This document shows positions 27,155-35,032 of a DNA stretch of 64,000 nucleotides, one piece after another. The notes under the pieces were generated by a model. The model made no database searches, was not told the DNA's origin, and saw nothing but the letters and a program-made list of their open reading frames with translations. Positions within the stretch are counted from its first letter, which is position 1, and each line of letters starts with the position of its first letter. The DNA is from JANQJA01 sp965267485 (GTDB lineage Bacteria > Pseudomonadota > Gammaproteobacteria > Pseudomonadales > Azotimanducaceae): positions 2,852,001 through 2,916,000 of the forward strand of contig OZ254080.1 in the NCBI GenBank assembly GCA_965267485.1, in the 5' to 3' direction. A program made the translations under genes and the position numbers.

Positions 27155-28447
27155 ATGAGCGGATACAAGCAGACCGAGTTGGGCGAGATACCAGAGGATT
27201 GGCAGATATCGTCAATGTCAACGATGACAAGCCTAATGACAAACGGTTTTGTTGGAACTGCCAAAAGACACTACACGGATCGAGAAGACGGTGTTCTGTA
27301 CATTCAAGGCTATAACATCACGCCAGGCGGCTTTAACTTGAACGGTGTGAAAAGTGTAACCAAAGAGTTTCATCTCCAGCACAAGAAATCATGCCTAAGG
27401 GAAGGTGACTTGTTGACCGTCCAAACTGGCGACATTGGCGAGACTACGGTGATTCCTTCCAAGCTTGCAGGCGCAAACTGTCATGCATTGATTATCAGCC
27501 GGTTCAAACCAGACAGATTCTCGTCTGAATTCTTTTGCTATTACTTAAATTCAGAACAAGGTCGCGCTCGCCTAAGAGAGATCGAAACCGGCACTACGAT
27601 GAAACACATAAACGTCGGAGATCTAGTCAATTTTGAAATTGCGCATCCAGCCAGCTTAAGCGAGCAGACTGCAATCGCCAACGCGCTTTCCGATACCGAC
27701 GCTCTGATCAAGGGCTTGGAAAAACTGATCAACAAAAAACGCGCCATCAAAACCGCCGCCATGCAGCAACTGCTCACCGGCAAGACCCGCCTGCCCGGTT
27801 TCGACAAACACCCCAACGGCAAGCCCAAAGGCATGAAGCAAACCGAGCTGGGCGAGATTCCCGAGGATTGGCAAATTGCGAATCTTTCGGAGATTGGCAC
27901 CACGATCATCGGTCTCACCTACAGCCCCAAAGACGTTTCCGAAACCGGCACGTTGGTACTGCGGTCATCAAACATCCAACGTAATCGACTAGCCTTTAAT
28001 GACAACGTGTTCGTTGATATGGACCTACCCCGAAGGGTAATCGTTCGTGAAGGCGACATACTAATTTGCGTAAGAAATGGCAGTAAGAAGCTGATCGGGA
28101 AGTGCGCACTCATCGATAAAAACACATCAGGTGCAGCCTTTGGCGCGTTCATGTCGATATTTCGTTCAAAGGTAAGCAGATTCGTATTTCAACAAATGCA
28201 AACAGATTCGTTTCAGTCGCAAATAAACGAAGTAATGGGCGCAACGATCAATCAACTAACCAACAAGGACTTGGCTAGTTTCAAAATTTCCCTGCCAAGC
28301 AATCACGACGAACAGGCTGCCATCGGCAACATCCTCTCCGAAATGGACGACGAAATCACAGCACTCGAGCACCGCCTCGGCAAAACCCGCGATATAAAAC
28401 AAGGCATGATGCAGGAGTTACTCACCGGTCGGACACGCCTGCTATGA
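27155..28447 (+). CDS. hsdS: Type I restriction specificity subunit
   Basis: A 430-residue specificity subunit with two target-recognition domains. Each half opens with nearly the same motif, QTELGEIPEDWQI, at about residues 5 and 240, and each ends in a conserved helix (EQTAIANALSDTDALIKGLEKLINKKRAIK and EQAAIGNILSEMDDEITALEHRL) closing with LLTGKTRLPG or LLTGRTRLL. These helices dock HsdM and set the spacer between the two half-sites. The two recognition domains differ in sequence, so the target is bipartite and asymmetric. Start: ATG at 27155 with GGAG upstream; GTG at 27128, overlapping hsdM by seven bases, is possible. The recognition domains are more AT-rich than hsdM. Confidence 0.92.
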   Translation: MSGYKQTELGEIPEDWQISSMSTMTSLMTNGFVGTAKRHYTDREDGVLYIQGYNITPGGFNLNGVKSVTKEFHLQHKKSCLREGDLLTVQTGDIGETTVIPSKLAGANCHALIISRFKPDRFSSEFFCYYLNSEQGRARLREIETGTTMKHINVGDLVNFEIAHPASLSEQTAIANALSDTDALIKGLEKLINKKRAIKTAAMQQLLTGKTRLPGFDKHPNGKPKGMKQTELGEIPEDWQIANLSEIGTTIIGLTYSPKDVSETGTLVLRSSNIQRNRLAFNDNVFVDMDLPRRVIVREGDILICVRNGSKKLIGKCALIDKNTSGAAFGAFMSIFRSKVSRFVFQQMQTDSFQSQINEVMGATINQLTNKDLASFKISLPSNHDEQAAIGNILSEMDDEITALEHRLGKTRDIKQGMMQELLTGRTRLL

Positions 28448-28487
28448 AACCGTTTCGCCACTACTGTCGAGACTGGAAGGACTGATC

Positions 28488-31400
28488 ATGAGCAACGTTG
28501 GCCAACTCGAACGTCAGACACAAAGCCGCGTCGTGAACCTGTTCCAGCAAAAGCTGGATTACGACTATCTGGGCAACTGGGAAGACCAGGAACGTACGAA
28601 CGGCATTGAGGTCGACCTGCTTACCAATTGGCTCAAGTCACAGGGCGTGAGCAACGTGCTGATTCAGCGAGCACTCCGCCAACTCGATGCAGCCGCCGCG
28701 CTGGGCGAAGGCAAGAAACTCTACTACGCCAACGAGGCGGTCTATCGGCTGCTGCGGTACGGCGTCAAGGACAGAGAAAGCGCGGGTCACCAGAAGGAAA
28801 CTGTCTGGCTGATCGACTGGGAGCACCCCGAGAACAATCACTTCGGGATCGCCGAAGAAGTCACCATCAAAGGCGAACACAAGAAGCGACCCGACCTGGT
28901 GCTTTATGTGAATGGTCTGGCCCTCGGTGTGATTGAACTGAAGCGATCTTCCGTCTCGATTGGTGAGGGCATTCGCCAGAACCTGGATAACCAGAAAAAG
29001 GATTTCATCCGCAACTTCTTCACGACCATGCAACTCGTCATGGCGGGCAACGACACGCAGGGGTTGCGCTACGGCACGATTGAGACGCCCGAAAAGTTTT
29101 ACCTTGAGTGGAAAGAAGAAGGCAGTTCGTCCACGGGCAATCTGCTGGACGATCATCTTCAGCAGGTATGTGAAAAGTCCCGCTTTCTGGAGCTGATACA
29201 CGACTTCATGGTGTTCGATGCCGGCGTGAAGAAGACCTGTCGTCACAACCAGTATTTCGGGGTCAGAGCGGCGCAGGAACACATTGAACAGCGACAGGGT
29301 GGGATCATCTGGCACACGCAGGGCTCCGGCAAGAGTCTTACCATGGTGTGGCTGGCCAAGTGGATTCGTGAACATCGTACCGATGCGCGCGTGCTCATCA
29401 TCACCGATCGTACGGAACTGGATGAACAGATTGAGCAGGTGTTTTTGGGCGTCGATGAGAAAATCACCCGCACAAAAAGCGGGGCCGACCTCGTCGAACA
29501 GCTGAACAATACAAGCCCCTGGCTGCTGTGCTCCCTCGTTCACAAGTTCGGCCGCAACCAGGAGGATGATGATGACGAGGCGACCGACGATTTCCTCGCC
29601 GCGCTAAAGAGCAGCTTGCCGAAGGACTTTTCGCCCAAGGGCGATCTTTACGTATTCGTTGATGAGTGCCATCGAACACAATCCGGCAAGCTGCACGATG
29701 CGATGAAGGCCCTGCTTCCTGAAGCGCTCTTCATCGGCTTCACCGGCACCCCGCTCCTCAAAAAGGACAAGCGCAAGTCGGTTGAAACGTTCGGCCCCTA
29801 CATTCACACCTACAAATTCAACGAGGCTGTGGCCGATGGCGTCGTCCTCGACCTTCGATATGAGGCGCGCGATATCGACCAGCGCATCACCTCCGAGAAG
29901 AAGGTGGACGAGTGGTTCGAGGCCAACACCAGCGGCCTGACGCCCATCGCGAAGTCCCAGCTCAAACAGCGCTGGGGAACCATGCAGAAGGTGAGCTCCA
30001 GTGAACCGCGCCTTCGACAAATCGTGAACGACATTGTGGTCGACATGTCGATGCGGCCACGGTTGGCAGACGGCCGGGGCAATGCCCTGCTGGTTTGTGC
30101 CAGCGTTCATCAGGCGTGTCGTGTGTATGACATGCTCCAGCACACGATGCTCGCAGGAAAATGCGCGATCGTTACCAGCTACCAGCCGACAGCCTCATCT
30201 ATCAAAGGTGAGGAAACAGGTGAAGGCGCGACAGAAAAGCTCTTCAAGTACGACGTATACCGCCAGATGCTGGCCGACTATTTCGGGCAGGACAAAGACA
30301 AGGCCATGCATCGGGTCGAGGAGTTCGAGAAAGAGGTCAAAAAGCAATTCGTTGACCAACCGGCGCAGATGAAACTCTTGGTTGTCGTCGACAAGCTGCT
30401 AACGGGCTTCGACGCGCCCTCAGCGACCTATCTGTACATCGACAAGCACATGCAGGACCACAACCTGTTTCAGGCGATCTGCCGCGTTAACAGGCTCGAC
30501 AGTGAAGACAAGGAGTATGGCTACATTGTCGACTACCGGGACCTGTTCAAGTCACTCGACAAGGCGGTGGCAGACTACACCGCAGAAGCGCTGGAGGGCT
30601 ATGACGCCGCCGATGTCAGCGGCTTGCTAAAGGACCGCCTCGAGCAGGCCAAACAGGATCTCGACGATGCGCTGGAAACCGTTAGGGCGCTCTGTGAGCC
30701 TGTTTCGCTGCCACGGAATACACAGGACTATCTCGCCTACTTCTGCGGCGACACGAATGATCCGGAGGCACTGGGCGCACGAGAATCAATTCGCGTCACC
30801 CTGTACCAAGCTGTCGCAAAGGTGGTGCGTTCGTTTTCCAACTTGGCCAATGAACTCGTTGCCGCGGGCTACACGCCCGCAGAGAGCCAGCAGATAAAGG
30901 ATGAGGTCACACACTTCGAGAAGATGCGAGACGAGGTCAAAGTCGCCAGCGGCGACCTCCTCGACATGAAGCGATATGAGCCTGCTATGCGCCAGCTGCT
31001 GGATATGTATATCCACGCCGATCCGAGTGAGACGCTGATCGATTTTGAAGAGCTGGGATTGATCGAGCTCATCGTACAACGGGGGGAATCCGCGCTGGAT
31101 TCGCTGCCCAAGGAGATCAAGGAAAACGAGGAAGCGATGGCCGAGACCATCGAGAACAACCTCCGCAAAACCATCATCGACGAGAATCCGGTCAACCCCA
31201 GGTATTACGACCGGATGTCAGACCTGCTGGCGGCACTGATTGATGAGCGGCGGAAACAGGCGATCAGCTATCAAGAGTACCTGGAGCGAATTCAGGATCT
31301 GGCATATCAGGTCAAGCGGCCCGGCGGTGAAAACAACCCCTACCCAACCAGCCTCACGACTCCTGCGTCAAAGGCACTCTTTGACAATCTTGGGCAAGAT

Positions 31401-31577
31401 GCCGACCTCGCATTGCGCGTGGATTCGGCGATTCGGGAGAATCGAATGGCGCTTTGGAAAGGCGATCGGCTAAAAGAAAAAAAGGTTCTTTACGCGATCG
31501 AGGATGAACTGGGCGACACCGATTTTGATCCTATGGCAATCCTCGAACTCGCCAAAAATCAGCAGGATTACAACTGA
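28488..31577 (+). CDS. hsdR: Type I restriction endonuclease/translocase subunit
   Basis: A 1029-residue motor and nuclease subunit. The N-terminal PD-(D/E)xK nuclease shows Asp136 in RPDLVLY and Glu150-x-Lys152 in IELKRS. The helicase core has Walker A GSGKS near 281-285, the DECH box at about 392, and GFTGTP near 418, followed by the second RecA domain with LLTGFDAPSATYLYIDK. The C-terminal third is helical, for HsdM docking. With HsdM and HsdS it translocates DNA and cuts unmodified phage or plasmid DNA at distant sites. It follows hsdS after 40 bases and the metallopeptidase gene starts only 3 bases after its stop. No damage is visible, so the system should be active. Confidence 0.95.
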   Translation: MSNVGQLERQTQSRVVNLFQQKLDYDYLGNWEDQERTNGIEVDLLTNWLKSQGVSNVLIQRALRQLDAAAALGEGKKLYYANEAVYRLLRYGVKDRESAGHQKETVWLIDWEHPENNHFGIAEEVTIKGEHKKRPDLVLYVNGLALGVIELKRSSVSIGEGIRQNLDNQKKDFIRNFFTTMQLVMAGNDTQGLRYGTIETPEKFYLEWKEEGSSSTGNLLDDHLQQVCEKSRFLELIHDFMVFDAGVKKTCRHNQYFGVRAAQEHIEQRQGGIIWHTQGSGKSLTMVWLAKWIREHRTDARVLIITDRTELDEQIEQVFLGVDEKITRTKSGADLVEQLNNTSPWLLCSLVHKFGRNQEDDDDEATDDFLAALKSSLPKDFSPKGDLYVFVDECHRTQSGKLHDAMKALLPEALFIGFTGTPLLKKDKRKSVETFGPYIHTYKFNEAVADGVVLDLRYEARDIDQRITSEKKVDEWFEANTSGLTPIAKSQLKQRWGTMQKVSSSEPRLRQIVNDIVVDMSMRPRLADGRGNALLVCASVHQACRVYDMLQHTMLAGKCAIVTSYQPTASSIKGEETGEGATEKLFKYDVYRQMLADYFGQDKDKAMHRVEEFEKEVKKQFVDQPAQMKLLVVVDKLLTGFDAPSATYLYIDKHMQDHNLFQAICRVNRLDSEDKEYGYIVDYRDLFKSLDKAVADYTAEALEGYDAADVSGLLKDRLEQAKQDLDDALETVRALCEPVSLPRNTQDYLAYFCGDTNDPEALGARESIRVTLYQAVAKVVRSFSNLANELVAAGYTPAESQQIKDEVTHFEKMRDEVKVASGDLLDMKRYEPAMRQLLDMYIHADPSETLIDFEELGLIELIVQRGESALDSLPKEIKENEEAMAETIENNLRKTIIDENPVNPRYYDRMSDLLAALIDERRKQAISYQEYLERIQDLAYQVKRPGGENNPYPTSLTTPASKALFDNLGQDADLALRVDSAIRENRMALWKGDRLKEKKVLYAIEDELGDTDFDPMAILELAKNQQDYN

Positions 31578-31580
31578 GCC

Positions 31581-32312
31581 GTGACAAACTCATCTTTGTC
31601 ATCAAAGATCGTTGTGGGCGGAATACCTGTCCAGGTTCAGCGGAAATCAATCAAGAATCTGCACCTCAGCGTCCTGCCACCCGATGGAAACGTTCGTATT
31701 TCGGTGCCCGAGCATCTAGCGGAGGAGCGGGTTCGGGCCGCCGTTGCCACGCGACTGCCCTGGATCAAGAAACGGCAGCGCGAGTTCGCGACCCAACCTC
31801 GCCAAAGTCAGCGTGAGATGGTGACCGGCGAGACCCATTACTTCGAGGGTAAGCGGTACCGTCTTGAAGTCATTGAGCGGCCCGGTAAACATGAGGTCGT
31901 ACCAACAAAGTCGCGGCTACAGCTCATCATTAATCCCGGGACGACGCGAGAAAATCGCCAACGTCTGCTGGCCGATTGGTATCGGGCCCGCCTGAAAGAA
32001 CGGATCCCTCCCCTGCTCGCAAAGTGGCAGGAAGTCATTGGTGTGACCGCGAACGAATGGCACGTCAAGAAGATGAAGACCAAATGGGGCAGCTGCAACA
32101 TCGAGGCAAAGCGAATCTGGCTGAATCTGGACCTTGCCTGCAAACCGCCAGAATGCCTTGAGTACATTCTGGTTCACGAGCTAGTCCATCTGCTCGAACG
32201 CCACCACAACGATCGCTTCCGGGATTACATGGATGAGTTCATGCCGAACTGGCGGCTCTACCGAGACACGCTGAATAAAGCGCCGTTAGCCAATGCTGAT
32301 TGGAACTATTAG
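31581..32312 (+). CDS. YgjP-like (DUF45) metallopeptidase
   Basis: A 243-residue protein of the YgjP/DUF45 family. The zinc site HELVH stands near residue 198, with a third His in ERHHNDRF; the stretch KMKTKWGSCN and the helix before it are family signatures. The N-terminal third has beta strands (VQVQRKSIKNLHLSVLP). Family members look like SprT-type metallopeptidases but have no established substrate. The gene begins with GTG 3 bases after hsdR, and DUF45 genes are often the last gene of type I operons, so a link to restriction (for example control of HsdR) is plausible but inferred. Confidence 0.85.
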   Translation: MTNSSLSSKIVVGGIPVQVQRKSIKNLHLSVLPPDGNVRISVPEHLAEERVRAAVATRLPWIKKRQREFATQPRQSQREMVTGETHYFEGKRYRLEVIERPGKHEVVPTKSRLQLIINPGTTRENRQRLLADWYRARLKERIPPLLAKWQEVIGVTANEWHVKKMKTKWGSCNIEAKRIWLNLDLACKPPECLEYILVHELVHLLERHHNDRFRDYMDEFMPNWRLYRDTLNKAPLANADWNY

Positions 32313-32426
32313 CGCTTACCGATTTGAATAATCAACGCCTAGTACGAATAAAACCCGGCCGAACCGTTAGTAGTATCGCGAGCACTAACCTTTCAAGCCG
32401 ACTTTGTTGGAGCGAAACAAAAGTCT

Positions 32427-33335
32427 ATGAGACCAATAAAAGACCTACAAGATGCCGCAAAAATCGGTGATGCCGACGCTCAATTTGAGCTAGGCAACGC
32501 ATACTGGATCGGGAAAGAAGTTCGAAAGGACGATTCCGAAGCCAGGAGACAATGGCGCTCTGCTGGAGAGCAGGGCCATGCTGATGCCCAGTTCAACCTC
32601 GGATTAGGCAGTGCCCAGCAAGGTCAATTTGACGAGGCCATCGTTTGGTACAAACAAGCAGCTTCTCAAGGCCACGCCTTGGCTGCATTCAACCTAGGAA
32701 CGCTGTATCGAGAGGGTAAGGGCGTAGCGCCCAATATGGAGCAAGCGCTGTCTCACATTAAGAGTTCAGCAATGGCCGGGCTTGCCACAGCACAGGCAAC
32801 CATTGGCACGCTATATCTTACTGGTGACGCCGGGGAGACGAACTACGACAAAGCGGCAATGTGGTTTAAAAAGGGTGTCGCCCAGAACGACACTGCGTGC
32901 CAATACAAGCTAGGATACCTATACAGCCAAGGTAAAGGCGTCGATAAGGATTTGGCGCGGGCATACTGTCTCATGTTTGCTGCGGCTGAAGACGGCTACT
33001 CGCACGCGATCAATGACCTGAACTTGATTCGGCGCCGTCTCTCGAGAAAGGATAAAAAAAGAGTCAACGAGATTTTGGACGACATGGGGTACGCAAATAC
33101 CGAACCTCATTTCACGTCAGCACCCACCGGTTCAGTCGCCAAGCATATAATCCTATGGCTTATCGCACTCGCCTTGTTGATTGGTGGGCTCGTGGTAGCA
33201 GTGGTCATCGGAGCACTGGCGACCACAGTGGTTCTGGGTGTTTTGGGAACTGCGGCGATCGTACTTGTCCTATGGTATGGCGTAGGACACGCTTTGATCG
33301 CGATGCGGAAAGATCGAGACGACAATCCGTTCTAG
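32427..33335 (+). CDS. Sel1-repeat membrane protein
   Basis: A 302-residue protein with five or so Sel1-like repeats in residues 10-190 (for example DAQFELGNAYWIGKEVRKD, ALAAFNLGTLYREGKGVAPN, ACQYKLGYLYSQGKGVDKD) followed by two strongly hydrophobic helices at about 235-290 (IILWLIALALLIGGLVVAV and TTVVLGVLGTAAIVLVLW). There is no signal peptide, so the repeats should face the cytoplasm, anchored at the C-terminus. Sel1 repeats bind proteins. It is the last gene of the island, 115 bases after the metallopeptidase. A role in restriction or defence is only suggested by place. Confidence 0.75.
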   Translation: MRPIKDLQDAAKIGDADAQFELGNAYWIGKEVRKDDSEARRQWRSAGEQGHADAQFNLGLGSAQQGQFDEAIVWYKQAASQGHALAAFNLGTLYREGKGVAPNMEQALSHIKSSAMAGLATAQATIGTLYLTGDAGETNYDKAAMWFKKGVAQNDTACQYKLGYLYSQGKGVDKDLARAYCLMFAAAEDGYSHAINDLNLIRRRLSRKDKKRVNEILDDMGYANTEPHFTSAPTGSVAKHIILWLIALALLIGGLVVAVVIGALATTVVLGVLGTAAIVLVLWYGVGHALIAMRKDRDDNPF

Positions 33336-33417
33336 AACTTTTAAAGAGCTATCGCCCGAGCGCTTAAAGTCCCTAGCGAATCGGTATATCTAACGTCCGG
33401 CGATACATAGGACGAAG

Positions 33418-33438
33418 TGGGGGCAGTTTTGGGGGCAG
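33418..33438. promoter_or_regulatory. Tandem TGGGGGCAG motif beside attR
   Basis: Two perfect copies of TGGGGGCAG, at 33418-33426 and 33430-33438, start 12 bases apart and 75 bases before the right att repeat. Short direct repeats at this distance are typical of arm-type binding sites for tyrosine integrases or excisionases. The role is inferred. Confidence 0.4.
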
Positions 33439-33492
33439 TAATTGACCTAAACAGGTCAGAAATAGCGTAATTACAATGCGTTAGGAGAGACT

Positions 33493-33521
33493 TTCGATCC
33501 CGCCTGGCTCCACCAAATCCC
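33493..33521 (+). repeat. attR: distal direct repeat of tRNA-Ala end
   Basis: A 29-bp exact copy of 15454-15482. To its right the backbone resumes four bases before the stop of the CPXCG-type gene. It has no tRNA body upstream. Confidence 0.8.
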
Positions 33522-33524
33522 TTT

Positions 33525-33902
33525 TTACTTCGTACCCGCGAGTGCGCGCACCTGCTGGCGAATGCCGTCGAGGATTTCGTCGGGCTCGCACTGACGCCGC
33601 GAGATTTCGCCTCGCAGCCATTCGAGGAGTTGAACGCGCTGTTCCACGGGAAGGTTTTCCGTCGTCAGCGAGAGCGTCGTGCCGCACGAGCAGTTCGCGA
33701 ACGCGAGCGTGCCCGCGGGTTGCTTCGTCTCCCAGTCGCCGGCATCCGCGTCGTAGGAAGTCACGTGACCGAGGGGCGTCGTGATATCGATCCACGACTT
33801 CAGGCTCGGAAACTCATGACCACAATTGGGGCAGGTTTTGGGAAAGAGGCCCGAGTAGTACTCGAACATCAGGTCGACGACCTCGGTCTCGGATGTGAAC
33901 AA
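33525..33902 (-). CDS. Zinc-ribbon hypothetical protein
   Basis: A 125-residue protein with two Cys pairs: CPNC in KTCPNCGHEFPSLKSW near residue 24 and CSC in FANCSCGTTLSL near 70, likely one zinc ribbon. The rest is a charged C-terminal helix (QLLEWLRGEISRRQCEPDEILDGIRQQVRAL). I cannot name a function. The frame starts at TTG (33902); an ATG 11 codons inside (33869) would also leave the zinc site intact. Its stop lies only a few bases from the right att repeat, so in a strain without the island it would sit next to tRNA-Ala. Confidence 0.55.
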   Translation of the reverse strand: MFTSETEVVDLMFEYYSGLFPKTCPNCGHEFPSLKSWIDITTPLGHVTSYDADAGDWETKQPAGTLAFANCSCGTTLSLTTENLPVEQRVQLLEWLRGEISRRQCEPDEILDGIRQQVRALAGTK

Positions 33903-33948
33903 TACAGTCTCCAGACCGTGCGTCCCTGCACGTAGTCAGAACCATTCG

Positions 33949-33959
33949 GTTCATTGAAC
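33949..33959. promoter_or_regulatory. Palindrome upstream of the marR-type gene
   Basis: GTTCATTGAAC: 5-bp arms around one base, flanked by GG and GAACC, giving a longer imperfect dyad. It lies 70 bases before the MarR start and 47 bases before the divergent zinc-ribbon start. MarR proteins bind such short dyads and usually control themselves, so an operator is likely. Confidence 0.4.
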
Positions 33960-34028
33960 GAACCAAACCAAAGTAGTTCGATCAGCGTATCATGTCAACG
34001 TCTACCCTCTGAGCCCTATGCTGCTCCC

Positions 34029-34526
34029 ATGCGTGATCGCACTCTCATCCAGACCCTGCTCTATCTCAACCAGCAACTGAACAAGCCGGCGGAGTCGCTC
34101 GAGATCACGATGTCACAGTACCTGTTGCTGCACTTCCTTCATGAACAGCCGCGCCGCGCTTCTGACTTCGCGGTGACGACGAACATCGGCAAGCCGGGCG
34201 TCACCGCCATTGTCGATCAACTGGAGGCCAGGGGATGGGTCAAACGCAAGCCAGACCCCAATGATGGTCGCGCTCAGCTCATCTCCATGACCCGCGCGGG
34301 CCGGGCCGCCTTCCTCGGCTTCGAAGACCGGATGGACGAAGCATTGCGCGCCTTTCTCGGTGACGATGCGATCAACGACGCCAACGCGGCGCTGGCGGCG
34401 TTCTACGCGCACTGGAATGAACGAAGGATCGCTCGATTTGAAGCCAACCGGGCGGCGCGAGCCCGGTCATCGCAGGAGGCGCCCGGCGATGCTGCCACAG
34501 GCCGTGGACACAAGCGGGGCCGATAG
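34029..34526 (+). CDS. MarR family transcriptional regulator
   Basis: A 165-residue winged helix-turn-helix protein. The DNA-binding part reads LHFLHEQPRRASDFAVTTNIGKPGVTAIVDQLEARGWVKRKPDPNDGRAQLISMT, with the Asp-x-Arg wing (DPNDGRAQ) typical of MarR. Flanking helices form the dimer interface; the C-terminal tail is basic. MarR proteins usually repress adjacent genes and respond to aromatic or phenolic ligands. It could control itself, the exported protein that follows 43 bases later, or the epimerase-hydratase gene. The ATG at 34029 is preferred over an upstream frame that would overlap the operator. Confidence 0.88.
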   Translation: MRDRTLIQTLLYLNQQLNKPAESLEITMSQYLLLHFLHEQPRRASDFAVTTNIGKPGVTAIVDQLEARGWVKRKPDPNDGRAQLISMTRAGRAAFLGFEDRMDEALRAFLGDDAINDANAALAAFYAHWNERRIARFEANRAARARSSQEAPGDAATGRGHKRGR

Positions 34527-34569
34527 ATTAACTTAACCGTTGACCCGTTCATTCTGTGAGGTTCGACCC

Positions 34570-35010
34570 ATGCGACTGCCGTTTTTGTTCCTCTTGCTCG
34601 TTGGCCTGACGCAGGCTGCCACTGCCGAATCTGTGCTGCTGCCGATGCACAATGCGATCGACTTCGATTCAGGTGAGGTCTTCGAGGGCCCGACCGGCGG
34701 TGCCGAACTGACCTATCCGCCGATGGATGCCGACAAGCTGCTCGGCGCACGCGCCACCGAGGGCAATGTGCTGTTCGTCGCCAATGGCAACTTCGATACG
34801 CTGACCGAAGCCGAGGCAATGGACGCGATCGCCAACAGCGAGAATGAGATTCGCCACTGGGTTGGCCGTCAGACCTATCAAACCGTTGTCGTGATGCTGA
34901 CCGACCAGAACCGCCTGGTGAAAATGACCTTCCCGGTTTGCGCAACGCCGGCGTGCGACCAACTGACCTTCAAGTACCACGCTTGGGCCGCCAGTTCGAC
35001 CGCGGACTGA
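34570..35010 (+). CDS. Exported hypothetical protein
   Basis: A 146-residue protein with a clear signal peptide (MRLPFLFLLLVGLTQAATA, cleavage likely after ATA near residue 19). The mature part is acidic and carries a helix of EAEAMDAIANSENEIRHWVG and two Cys (CATPACDQ), which could form a periplasmic disulfide. No family is recognised. The gene sits between the MarR regulator and the epimerase fusion on the same strand. Confidence 0.6.
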   Translation: MRLPFLFLLLVGLTQAATAESVLLPMHNAIDFDSGEVFEGPTGGAELTYPPMDADKLLGARATEGNVLFVANGNFDTLTEAEAMDAIANSENEIRHWVGRQTYQTVVVMLTDQNRLVKMTFPVCATPACDQLTFKYHAWAASSTAD

Positions 35011-35032
35011 ACGCGCACCCCGCTCTGAAGAC

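Larger units (their letters stand above)
15454..33521. mobile_element. Genomic island in tRNA-Ala
   Basis: An 18-kb insertion bounded by 29-bp perfect direct repeats of the tRNA-Ala 3' end and next bases (15454-15482 and 33493-33521). Inside, the base composition of most genes is visibly poorer in G+C than on either side, and the content is accessory: DUF429 protein, broken nuclease-like gene, broken helicase-nuclease with an IS, type I restriction-modification operon with a metallopeptidase, and a Sel1 protein. No tyrosine recombinase, excisionase or transfer gene can be seen, so the island looks stranded or is mobilised in trans. tRNA 3' ends are the classical sites of tyrosine integrases. 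Confidence 0.8.

Noticed and set aside
15401..33521. Prophage
   Set aside because: No capsid, terminase, tail, lysis or phage replication gene is present in the island.
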